From: DASWTL01 sp035575925
Lineage (GTDB): Bacteria > Bacteroidota > Bacteroidia > Sphingobacteriales > Sphingobacteriaceae
Direction of reading: 5' to 3'
Assembly: GCA_035575925.1 (NCBI GenBank)
Contig: DATLXK010000044.1
Span: 1-7,819 of the forward strand
DNA length: 7,819 nt
Shown: piece after piece, positions 1 through 6,234 of the stretch
Position numbering within the stretch: position 1 is the stretch's first letter
How the letters are laid out: every line of letters starts with the position of its first letter
The notes under the pieces: model-generated
Databases searched by the model: none
What the model was told of the DNA's origin: nothing
The model's input: the letters and a program-made list of their open reading frames with translations, nothing else
Program-made: the position numbers and the translations under genes

Positions 1-439
1 ATAGCCCATCGTTGATTTACCCACATTGGCTGTGTCTTTAAATACCCGATTACGTTTGATCCGTTTATTTTTACATACTCTGATAGGGGTAGAATCAATA
101 AAAGAGATACCTGTACACTCACCCAGGCAGCATGTTTTCAGAAATATAGTCATGGGTTAAACAGATGATTGCATCAGTTCAGTAAAACGGTTATAGGATA
201 CTGTAGTTGGAAATTCTGATTGCAGATGTTTTTGTACATAGTGCTGATAAAAGTGCTTCATATTTCTAAAACTGCCTGAATGAAAGAGGGTCATCAGGGT
301 AATTACTTCGCTCTCAGACATACGGGGCTTCCGTTTAGGTATTCCCTAGCATAGAAGCGCTTATAACGCCTTTAAATTCTTTACAAAACTCATCAGTAAG
401 ATAGAAAATTTCTGTAACTTTATCAGTGGTAATATTCAT
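1..439 (-). pseudogene. IS982-family transposase, N-terminal part, frameshifted and with an internal stop; runs off the window
   Basis: Read on the minus strand from the ATG at 439-437, the frame gives MNITTDKVTEIFYLTDEFCK and continues for 34 codons to a TAA at 337-335. Shifting forward by one base near 345 restores homology-like sequence (PKRKPRMSESEVITLMTLFH, then SFRNMKHFYQHYVQKHL and SYNRFTELMQ). That frame has a TAA at 159-157 and then continues open to the window edge through PMTIFLKTCCLGECTGISFI, DSTPIRVCKNKRIKRN and a VFKDTANVGKSTMGY-like end. The FIDSTPIRVCKNKRI stretch, with its early catalytic Asp, and the GKSTMG stretch are typical of IS982-family DDE transposases as I know them. 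About half of the usual length is visible. The two lesions mean no full-length enzyme can be made from this copy unless the base calls are wrong. The IS ends were not identified: the 5' end should lie within 440-510, and the 3' end is outside the window. Confidence 0.85.
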
Positions 440-504
440 GTTTTATTTATCTATATATTTGAATTTCAGATACTTAAATATATAAAATAATGCTGAATAT
501 TACC
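428..504. repeat. 11-bp perfect inverted repeat, 55-nt spacing, around the transposase start
   Basis: GGTAATATTCA at 428-438 is matched by TGAATATTACC at 494-504. The left arm overlaps the transposase start codon and the right arm lies just before a T-rich tract. It may be linked to the 5' end of the insertion sequence or to control of the transposase, but in AT-rich DNA a match like this can also arise by chance. Confidence 0.35.
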
Positions 505-578
505 TTTTTTACTCTCCTTTTTTGTATGTTTTTTGCCTTTTTATCCCTAATTATTAATCGAACTCAGGTTATTAAAAC

Positions 579-604
579 ATTAAAGAAATTAATCCTTCTT
601 TAAT
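579..604. promoter_or_regulatory. 9-bp inverted repeat upstream of the DUF1800 gene
   Basis: ATTAAAGAA (579-587) and TTCTTTAAT (596-604) are perfect inverted arms around an 8-nt loop, ending 32 nt before the ATG at 637. A weak -7-like TAATTTTC (601-608) overlaps the right arm, so the repeat could be an operator for the DUF1800-DUF1501 operon. The arms are AT-rich and no U-run of terminator type follows, so an intrinsic terminator is less likely. Confidence 0.3.
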
Positions 605-636
605 TTTCTTAGTCATATTCTCATAACCAACAGGGC

Positions 637-2619
637 ATGAGAAATCTTAATACCTTTTATTGTCGCTTTACCATACTTTTAATGGGTATATTTTTATTTT
701 CATCGTTTCAAACGAATGATAAAAATAATGCCACTTTCACCCTGCCTTACAAGCAGGTTGGCTTAAGCCAGCGCCAGGCCGCCGCACATTTATTGAGCCG
801 TTTCACTTATGGTCCGCGTTCAACAGATGTAGATGCTGTGATCAAAATAGGATTAGAGAAATGGCTTTTAAAGCAATTAGAAGCAAAGTTGCCCGACGAT
901 TCAGTTAACAATATGCTTAGCAAATATGATGCTCTGCAACTCAGTAATGCAGAAGTTATGAATAACTATCCTAAAGCAAACCAGGTGTTACGGATGGCTA
1001 TTGCCGACGGTACTATTGATGTGGCAGCACGCGATAAAACAGATAAATCAGCTTATAGAAGTAAGCTAATGGCTTACATGAAGCAAAAGGGGTTTAAGCC
1101 CCAACAGGAGCTTTACAGCCAGTTTATAAACCAAAAAATATTGCGGGCTGCTTATTCAAATAATCAGTTACAAGAGTTATTAACCGATTTCTGGTTTAAT
1201 CACTTTAATGTTTCGCTTAATAAAAACCAATGTGCGGAGCTTATTCCCGCTTATGAGCGTGATGTGATACGGCCGCATGTTCTTGGCAAATTTGAAGATA
1301 TATTAATAGCAACAGCCCAATCGCCGGCTATGTTAATGTACCTTGATAATTTCAGTAGTATGGGTATCAACGAAGAAATGGGAAAGGCTTCAGGCAATCA
1401 GCGTCAAGCTGCCCGATTGCAGATGCAAAGTCCAAAAGCTGATCGCCAGATGGAAAAAATAAAGAAATCTAAGAAGATTCAGGGTTTAAATGAAAATTAT
1501 GCCAGGGAAGTAATGGAACTTCATACACTGGGCGTGGATGGAGGATATACCCAGCAGGATGTTACACAGGCTGCCCGGGTTTTAACTGGCTGGACGATTT
1601 ATCCAATGAGTGATAAAGGCTATGGTTCTGCCGCAAAACAATTATTAGGCGGGTTAGACCAAAATGCGTTAAAAAAACGTGGTTTTGTTCATAATGGTGA
1701 TTTTCTATTTGCAGCTAACCGCCATGATACTAAGGAAAAAAAGGTATTGGGAAAACATTTTCCGGCAGGCGTAGGATACGAAGAGGGGGTGGATTTGCTG
1801 AAAATACTTGCCTATCATTCATCTACTGCAAAATTCATTTCCAGAAAGATAGCAATACGTTTTGTAAGCGATAATCCTCCTGAAAGTCTGGTGAATAAAA
1901 TGGCTAAAACTTTTGAGAAAAGTGGAGATATTAAACAGGTATTAATAACCATGGCTTCAGCACCCGAGTTTTGGTCAAAAGATGCATTGCGTGAAAAGAC
2001 TAAATCGCCCTTTGAACTAGCTATAAGTGCGGTACGAAGCTTAAATGCAGAAATAACCCAACCTTACCAATTATATACATGGATAGCAAAAATGGGTCAA
2101 AGGTTGTACTATTACCAGGCACCAACAGGCTTCCCGGACAAAGCACAATATTGGATTAATACAGGTGCATTGCTTAACAGAATGAACTTTGGGTTAGCCC
2201 TTGCATCTCAACGAATTTCTGGTGTTCATATTAATTTAAGTAATTTAAATCATAATCGCGAACCTGAAAGCTCTGCTGCAGCTCTACTTACCTATAGTAA
2301 AATAATTATGCCTGAGCGTGATTTAAGCGAAACCATCAAACGTTTAACACCCATGCTAAACGATCCTACCCTGGTAGCAAAAGTGGAGGAAGCAGCTAAT
2401 AAGTCAGTAGTTACAGAAAAACCCGCCATGATGGTGAATGAAGATGCGATAATAATGGGAAATGATCAGAAAGCTGAAAAATTGAATGGAAAATCCTATA
2501 AAGCAAAAGCAAAGGGTAAAAATAAATATGCAGACATGCAATCATCAATTGGAAATAATTCTATGCTGGCTCAGGTTGTGGGTGTAATTATTGGATCGCC
2601 GGAATTTCAACGTAAATAA
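637..2619 (+). CDS. Exported DUF1800 domain protein
   Basis: This 660-residue protein belongs to the DUF1800 family, whose biochemical activity is not established. A Sec-type signal peptide is visible: Arg2 and Arg10, a hydrophobic core FTILLMGIFLFSSF (about residues 11-24), then polar sequence. Family hallmarks follow in order: AAHLLSRFTYGP (49-60), LLTDFWFNHFNVSLNK (181-196), the SPAMLMYLDN block (229-238), LNENYAREVMELHTLGVDGG (284-303) leading to a VLTGW motif (315-319), the NRHDTKEKKVLG block (361-372), SAPEFW (441-446), and a C-terminal GSPEFQRK repeat of that last motif. A lysine-rich insert (about 619-630) precedes the C-terminus. The 637 start gives a good n-region. The internal Met16 (682) would remove it and is less likely. 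There is no strong ribosome binding site, as is usual in Bacteroidota. The DUF1501 gene follows after 17 nt, the usual partner arrangement, so the two are probably cotranscribed and act together outside the cytoplasm. Confidence 0.93.
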   Translation: MRNLNTFYCRFTILLMGIFLFSSFQTNDKNNATFTLPYKQVGLSQRQAAAHLLSRFTYGPRSTDVDAVIKIGLEKWLLKQLEAKLPDDSVNNMLSKYDALQLSNAEVMNNYPKANQVLRMAIADGTIDVAARDKTDKSAYRSKLMAYMKQKGFKPQQELYSQFINQKILRAAYSNNQLQELLTDFWFNHFNVSLNKNQCAELIPAYERDVIRPHVLGKFEDILIATAQSPAMLMYLDNFSSMGINEEMGKASGNQRQAARLQMQSPKADRQMEKIKKSKKIQGLNENYAREVMELHTLGVDGGYTQQDVTQAARVLTGWTIYPMSDKGYGSAAKQLLGGLDQNALKKRGFVHNGDFLFAANRHDTKEKKVLGKHFPAGVGYEEGVDLLKILAYHSSTAKFISRKIAIRFVSDNPPESLVNKMAKTFEKSGDIKQVLITMASAPEFWSKDALREKTKSPFELAISAVRSLNAEITQPYQLYTWIAKMGQRLYYYQAPTGFPDKAQYWINTGALLNRMNFGLALASQRISGVHINLSNLNHNREPESSAAALLTYSKIIMPERDLSETIKRLTPMLNDPTLVAKVEEAANKSVVTEKPAMMVNEDAIIMGNDQKAEKLNGKSYKAKAKGKNKYADMQSSIGNNSMLAQVVGVIIGSPEFQRK

Positions 2620-2636
2620 AACTTAATAGAGCATTC

Positions 2637-3905
2637 ATGACAACAAGAAGAGGATTTGTAAAGGCTGGTGGCCTGGCATTATTTGGTATCGGAATTGGCG
2701 GTATGCCTGCATTTTTAGCTAATGCGGTAGCAGGGGTAAAATCTCCGGGTTTGTTTAAGCGTAAAAAGATAATGGTATGTATATTTCAGCGGGGTGCTAT
2801 GGATGGCCTAATGGCAGTTACACCCTTTACCGACCAGTATTTAAATGCCGCAAGGCCAACTTTATTTATGTCTGCTGCTAAAGCAAGTAAAACTAAACCA
2901 CTTATTGATTTAGACGGACGATTTGGGCTGCATCCGTCGCTGAATGCTTTTGAACCTATGTTTCGGGAGAACCGACTTGCAATTGTACACGGTATAGGAT
3001 CACCAAATACAACACGCTCGCATTTTGATGCTCAGGATTATATGGAATCCGGAACTCCGTTTAATAAAGGTACTGCCAGTGGGTGGTTAAACAGAGCAGT
3101 AGGTTTGCTGGGTCATGAGGCTGCAACTCCCTTTCAGGCAGTTAGTTTAACTTCTTCCATGCCGCGATCTTTGTATGGTGATAACACGGCTGTTGCCATT
3201 AATAGCCTGCAGGATTTTAATATCCAGTTAAAGGGTAACCAGCAAGGAGCTAATATGGCTGCAAAAAGTTTCGAGGACTTATACGATCAAACTTCCTCCG
3301 GGTTATTAAAAGAAACAGGAAAAGAAAGTTTTGATGCAGTTAAAATGCTTCAAAAAACGGACACTAAAAATTACAGACCTGCAAATAATGCTTCATATCC
3401 GATCAGTTCATTAGGTAATTCATTAAAACAAATTGCCCAGTTGATTAAAATGGATGTAGGACTGGAAGTTGCCTTTGCGGAATCAGGCGGTTGGGATACG
3501 CATTTTAATCAGGGCACTGATACCGGAGTATTTGCCCGGAATGTGAACGATTTAAGTCAGAGTATGATGGCGTTCTGGACAGATATGGGAACACTTCAGG
3601 ATGACGTAACAGTTATGACGATGACCGAATTTGGGCGTACGGTTCGCCAGAACGGTACCGGTGGTACAGATCACGGCCGCGCCTCATGCAACTTTATTTT
3701 AGGAAACGATGTTAAAGGTGGAATGGTACACGGAAAGGTAGCACCACTGTCAGTAGATAACCTGGAGGATGGCCGCGACTTAGCCGTAACCACTGATTTT
3801 AGAAGCGTGTTCAGCGAAGTGGCAGGAAAACACTTAAGCATCAGTAATGATAAAATCTTATTTCCTGATTGGAAAGGTGAGAAAATAAGTTTGATGAAAA
3901 CTTAA
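2637..3905 (+). CDS. Tat-exported DUF1501 domain protein
   Basis: This 422-residue protein belongs to the DUF1501 family, which is related to the alkaline-phosphatase/sulfatase fold superfamily but has no settled reaction. The N-terminus TTRRGFVKAGG is a twin-arginine motif, followed by a hydrophobic segment (about 11-27) and a probable cleavage site after AFLANA (25-30). This suggests export of a folded, perhaps metal-bearing, protein. Family motifs seen are FQRGAMDGLMAVTP (50-63), LDGRFGLHPSL (92-102), NTTRSHFDAQDYMESGTP (124-141), ESGGWDTHFNQG (282-293) and TEFGRTVRQNGTGGTDHG (330-347). The Asp, His and Glu residues in the last two motifs are the natural candidates for metal ligands (inference). 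It starts 17 nt after the stop of the DUF1800 gene and is probably translated from the same mRNA. No strong Shine-Dalgarno is seen; AATAGAG at 2625-2631 is the nearest purine-rich stretch. The length is normal for the family and the gene looks intact. Confidence 0.93.
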   Translation: MTTRRGFVKAGGLALFGIGIGGMPAFLANAVAGVKSPGLFKRKKIMVCIFQRGAMDGLMAVTPFTDQYLNAARPTLFMSAAKASKTKPLIDLDGRFGLHPSLNAFEPMFRENRLAIVHGIGSPNTTRSHFDAQDYMESGTPFNKGTASGWLNRAVGLLGHEAATPFQAVSLTSSMPRSLYGDNTAVAINSLQDFNIQLKGNQQGANMAAKSFEDLYDQTSSGLLKETGKESFDAVKMLQKTDTKNYRPANNASYPISSLGNSLKQIAQLIKMDVGLEVAFAESGGWDTHFNQGTDTGVFARNVNDLSQSMMAFWTDMGTLQDDVTVMTMTEFGRTVRQNGTGGTDHGRASCNFILGNDVKGGMVHGKVAPLSVDNLEDGRDLAVTTDFRSVFSEVAGKHLSISNDKILFPDWKGEKISLMKT

Positions 3906-3951
3906 TCCTACAAATGGCGTTTTTCAGCCTAAGCTAAGCTTAAAATGTACG

Positions 3952-3990
3952 TTCAATGTGATTCCAATTGGTTAATGCCGTCACATTGAA
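3952..3990. promoter_or_regulatory. 10-bp perfect inverted repeat upstream of the aldo/keto reductase gene
   Basis: TTCAATGTGA (3952-3961) and TCACATTGAA (3981-3990) are perfect inverted arms separated by 19 nt. The repeat ends directly before a -7-like TATCTTTA, and a TTG that could act as a -33 element lies in the spacer. This position fits an operator bound by a dimeric regulator. The alternative is a terminator for the DUF1501 operon ending at 3905, but the long loop and the lack of a clean T-run make that weaker. Confidence 0.45.
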
Positions 3991-3999
3991 ATATCTTTA
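3968..3999 (+). promoter_or_regulatory. Candidate Bacteroidota-type promoter for the aldo/keto reductase
   Basis: TTG at 3968-3970 and TATCTTTA at 3992-3999 (one mismatch to TAnnTTTG) are separated by 21 nt, at the upper side of the usual -33/-7 spacing. Transcription would begin near 4006, leaving a leader of about 18 nt before the ATG at 4024. Confidence 0.35.
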
Positions 4000-4023
4000 T
4001 TTTAGGCATTGATACTGATAAAT

Positions 4024-5011
4024 ATGGAGTACAGAAAATTAGGGAATACAAATATTCAGCTTTCTGCAATCGGACTGGGGTGTATGGGTATGAGCCATGC
4101 TTATGGTGAACCTAATGATGAAGAATCTATTGCCACATTAGAAAAAGCATTAGCTATAGGAATCAATTTTTGGGATACGGCTGATATGTATGCGGATGGA
4201 AAAAATGAAGAATTAATTTCAAAGGTTTTAAAGAGGAACCGGAATAGTATTTTCATTGCTACAAAATTTGGGTTCAGCACAAATCCGGATACTAAGACCA
4301 CAACTTTAAATTGTTCGCCAGCTTACATGAAAAAAGCGGTTGAAGCAAGTTTGAAAAGGTTACAAATCGATGTTATTGATTTGTATTATGCACATCGCCT
4401 TGATCCAAATGTACCTGTAGAGGAGATGGTAGGCGCCATGTCTGAACTGGTAAAGGAAGGTAAAATACGTTACCTGGGACTATCGGAGGTTTCAGCAAAC
4501 ACCCTCCGGAAAGCTCATCGTATACATCCCATTAGCGCCTTGCAAAATGAATATTCTTTGCTAACCAGGGATGCGGAAAAAGAAATGATTCCCTTATGTA
4601 AACAGCTTGGTATTTCTTTTATTGCATTCAGTCCATTAGTAAGAGGGTTAATAACCAATACTCTTAATGTTAATTTGCTGTCTGATAATGATTTCCGAAA
4701 AACCTTACCGCGCTATCAGGCAAGTATATATTCAAAACAATAAAAATCTTTCTGAAGGATTTGAGGCACTTGCCAGATCAAAAAATTGCACGGCTGCTCA
4801 ACTGGCTTTGGCTTGGATACTTGAAAAGGGCGAAAACATCATACCTATACCGGGAACTAAGAAGAGAAAATATTTACTTGATAACGCCCGGGCTGTAAAT
4901 ATTAAATTAACTCAGGCTGATTTGGTTAGTATTAGTAAACTTTTATCTGATTTTCCGGATACTGGCGATAGATATGCTGCCGCCCATTATAAACATGTAG
5001 ATAAAAGCTAG
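4024..5011 (+). pseudogene. Aldo/keto reductase (AKR13-like), interrupted by a frameshift near 4710-4735
   Basis: The gene encodes an NADPH-dependent aldo/keto reductase of TIM-barrel fold. The first part starts MEYRKLGNTN and carries IGLGCMGMSHAYG (16-28), typical of AKR13-type enzymes. The catalytic tetrad is visible as Asp51 and Tyr56 (DTADMY), Lys81 (ATKFG) and His124 (YYAHRLD). This frame runs through FSPLVRGLI and DFRKTLPRYQ, then ends at a TAA (4741-4743). The remaining C-terminal portion is in the frame one base forward: YIQNNKNLSEGFEALARS, AAQLALAWILEKG, IIPIPGTKKRKYLLDNA and so on to the TAG at 5009-5011. That part holds the cofactor-phosphate-binding IPGTKKRKYLLDNA segment. Joined, the parts give about 328 residues, the normal family length, so one extra base around GGCAAGTATAT explains the break. 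The frame also extends upstream to a TTG at 4009, but the ATG at 4024 matches the family N-terminus. It is either a recent pseudogene or a base-calling error. The truncated 239-residue product would lack the cofactor-binding C-terminus. Confidence 0.88.
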
Positions 5012-5029
5012 GTATTCGGTATGGTATAT

Positions 5030-5317
5030 TTACAACAAGTCTTTATTTTCTGAATGTCCCAGATCTTTAGTAGGATTTACCTGGTCGCGAACGAGCTGTT
5101 TCAGCTCTTTAATTTCCGGAAACCGGGTTGCTTCCTTCCGGTCAAATATTTTAATATCATTAATGCTGATCACATATCGCCCGTTTATATCACCCGGCTT
5201 TAAAAGCACTCCTCCTAAATCATTCTCAAAGGTGGTTAATAACTCCTGTGCCATGTAAGCAGCTCGCAGCATCCATCTGCATTTTGGGCAATATTCAATC
5301 GTTATAATAGGTTTCAT
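5030..5317 (-). CDS. SelT/SelW/SelH (Rdx) family thioredoxin-fold protein
   Basis: This 95-residue cytoplasmic protein resembles bacterial Cys-containing homologues of selenoprotein W. The N-terminus MKPIITIEYCPKCRWMLRAA shows the first beta strand followed by the CxxC redox motif at Cys10-Pro-Lys-Cys13; selenocysteine forms carry Sec at the second position, here Cys. Next come helix 1 (AAYMAQELLTTF, 19-30), a GGVLLKPGDINGRYVISIND strand region (35-54), and an FPEIKELKQLVRDQV helix (66-80). The C-terminal tail has the PTKDLGHS motif common in bacterial members. The family is thought to act in thiol redox chemistry, but its partners are not settled. The stop lies 18 nt from the end of the convergent aldo/keto reductase gene. 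It is divergent from cobA with 139 nt between the starts. The length is standard and the gene looks intact. Confidence 0.85.
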   Translation of the reverse strand: MKPIITIEYCPKCRWMLRAAYMAQELLTTFENDLGGVLLKPGDINGRYVISINDIKIFDRKEATRFPEIKELKQLVRDQVNPTKDLGHSENKDLL

Positions 5318-5339
5318 ATAAGTTATAATCGGTTATAAT
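5301..5339. repeat. Three direct GTTATAAT octamers around the Rdx start codon
   Basis: GTTATAAT occurs at 5301-5308, 5322-5329 and 5332-5339 on the plus strand, with offsets of 21 and 10 nt, close to two and one helical turns. A fourth copy lies at 5472-5479 inside the beginning of cobA. The phased spacing suggests a cooperative protein-binding site controlling the divergent pair. AT-richness makes chance copies easier, so this is tentative. Confidence 0.35.
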
Positions 5340-5367
5340 TATCCGAAAATTTATGTTTTACTTAAAT

Positions 5368-5375
5368 CAAATATA
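5368..5375 (-). promoter_or_regulatory. -7 box of the Rdx gene
   Basis: On the minus strand this reads TATATTTG, a full match to the Bacteroidota TAnnTTTG element, about 50 nt before the ATG at 5317. No TTG is found at the usual -33 distance, so the promoter may be weak or activator-dependent. Confidence 0.4.
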
Positions 5376-5413
5376 TAATGCGTGAGAATTAAACCTATTA
5401 AAATTTGCATAAT

Positions 5414-5421
5414 TATATTTG
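5414..5421 (+). promoter_or_regulatory. -7 box of cobA
   Basis: TATATTTG matches the Bacteroidota TAnnTTTG consensus exactly and lies 35 nt before the cobA ATG. No clear TTG stands at the -33 distance. Transcription would begin around 5428, inside the hairpin at 5421-5437. Confidence 0.45.
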
Positions 5422-5437
5422 AAGCATGCTATGCTTC
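5421..5437. promoter_or_regulatory. Perfect 7-bp hairpin or operator at the cobA transcription start
   Basis: GAAGCAT (5421-5427), loop GCT, ATGCTTC (5431-5437). The palindrome touches the end of the -7 box and covers the expected transcription start, 19 nt before the start codon. It could be a repressor site or, if transcription starts earlier, an mRNA hairpin. No T-run follows, so it is not a terminator. Confidence 0.4.
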
Positions 5438-5456
5438 GGTATAGTAATCTAGGTGT

Positions 5457-6191
5457 ATGCTAAAAAAAGATGTTATAATTCCTGAATTATATGTAATAGG
5501 TGCAGGGCCCGGAGATCCGGAACTGATTACTATAAAAGCATATAGGATCTTGCAAAAGGCTAATGTGGTATTATATGATAATTTAGCTAATAAGGAATTG
5601 TTAGAGCTTACCCCTGCACATTGCGAGCATATTTATGTTGGCAAGCAGCCATATGGTGAATATACTCCGCAAGAAACCATTCATAAGCTTATTAAAGAAA
5701 AATCCAAAGAAAGAGGCCTGATTGTCAGGCTGAAAGGTGGTGATCCTTTTATATTCGGAAGAGGCTTTGAGGAAATTTTGTTTGCACGCCAGGAAGGCAT
5801 AATTACTCATTATATTCCGGGTATAAGTAGTATGCAAGCTATCGGGTTTGACGATATTCCATTAACTCATCGTGCAGTTAGCGAAAGTGTTTGGATAGTT
5901 ACAGGTACAAAAAAAGACGGCAGCTTGTCTACAGATCTTAAGTTAGCTATGCAAAGTAATGCCACAGTGATAATATATATGGGTATGAGAAAAATGGCCG
6001 AAATATCTGAAACTTACATTTCTGCCGGAAAAGGCGAAACGCTTGCTGCAATTATTCAACATGCTTCTCTTCCACAGCGAAAAGTGGTAAAGGGAAAGGT
6101 GAAAGACTTGTTAACCTTAGCTGAGAAAAGCGGTATTACTTACCCCGCTTTAATAATTATTGGCGATGTGGTGGGTTTAGGTATGACCTGA
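5457..6191 (+). CDS. cobA: Uroporphyrinogen-III C-methyltransferase (SUMT)
   Basis: The enzyme transfers two methyl groups from S-adenosylmethionine to uroporphyrinogen III, giving precorrin-2, the branch point to siroheme and corrinoids. It is cytoplasmic. Family signatures are clear in its 244 residues: LYVIGAGPGDPELITIKA (11-28) at the N-terminus, VVLYDNLAN (37-45), VRLKGGDPFIFGRGFEE (90-106), a YIPGISS SAM-binding loop (119-125), the IPLTHR segment (134-139), VIIYMGMRKM (171-180), and a C-terminal PALIIIGDVVGL (230-241). It is a stand-alone methyltransferase with no fused uroporphyrinogen-III synthase or CysG-type dehydrogenase/ferrochelatase domain, and its length is slightly short but normal. 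The ATG at 5457 sits only 3 nt after AGG (5451-5453), so that is not a well-placed ribosome binding site. Genes that usually use siroheme (nitrite or sulfite reductase) are not in the window, so the branch served cannot be told. It converges on the BadF-type gene. Confidence 0.92.
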   Translation: MLKKDVIIPELYVIGAGPGDPELITIKAYRILQKANVVLYDNLANKELLELTPAHCEHIYVGKQPYGEYTPQETIHKLIKEKSKERGLIVRLKGGDPFIFGRGFEEILFARQEGIITHYIPGISSMQAIGFDDIPLTHRAVSESVWIVTGTKKDGSLSTDLKLAMQSNATVIIYMGMRKMAEISETYISAGKGETLAAIIQHASLPQRKVVKGKVKDLLTLAEKSGITYPALIIIGDVVGLGMT

Positions 6192-6234
6192 TATTATCTC
6201 TACTGCCAATTTTACATCTGTATTAGAATATATA

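Noticed and set aside
4009..4023. TTG start giving a five-residue N-terminal extension of the aldo/keto reductase
   Set aside because: The ATG at 4024 (MEYRKLGNT) matches the family N-terminus and leaves room for a promoter and short leader.
4101..4301. Minus-strand open frame of 66 codons
   Set aside because: It lies wholly within the aldo/keto reductase and has no recognisable domain or promoter.
4667..4743. Separate gene for the C-terminal half of the aldo/keto reductase, starting at the ATG at 4667
   Set aside because: The first residues before about 4715 do not resemble the family, while the preceding frame does. The second half is the continuation of one broken gene.
4700..4745. Programmed ribosomal frameshift in the aldo/keto reductase
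   Set aside because: No slippery heptamer, stimulatory structure or internal Shine-Dalgarno is apparent, and such recoding is not known in this family.
5276..5317. Selenocysteine in the Rdx protein
   Set aside because: The redox motif is Cys-Pro-Lys-Cys with ordinary TGT/TGC-type codons; there is no in-frame TGA.
5318..5456. Cobalamin riboswitch before cobA
   Set aside because: The space is short and AT-rich, and no B12-box-like sequence or multi-helix fold is visible, only one small hairpin.
5601..5837. Minus-strand open frame of 78 codons
   Set aside because: It lies opposite clearly conserved cobA motifs and is a by-product of that coding sequence.
6192..6234. Bidirectional terminator between cobA and the BadF-type gene
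   Set aside because: Only a weak AT-only near-palindrome is present, with no stable stem.
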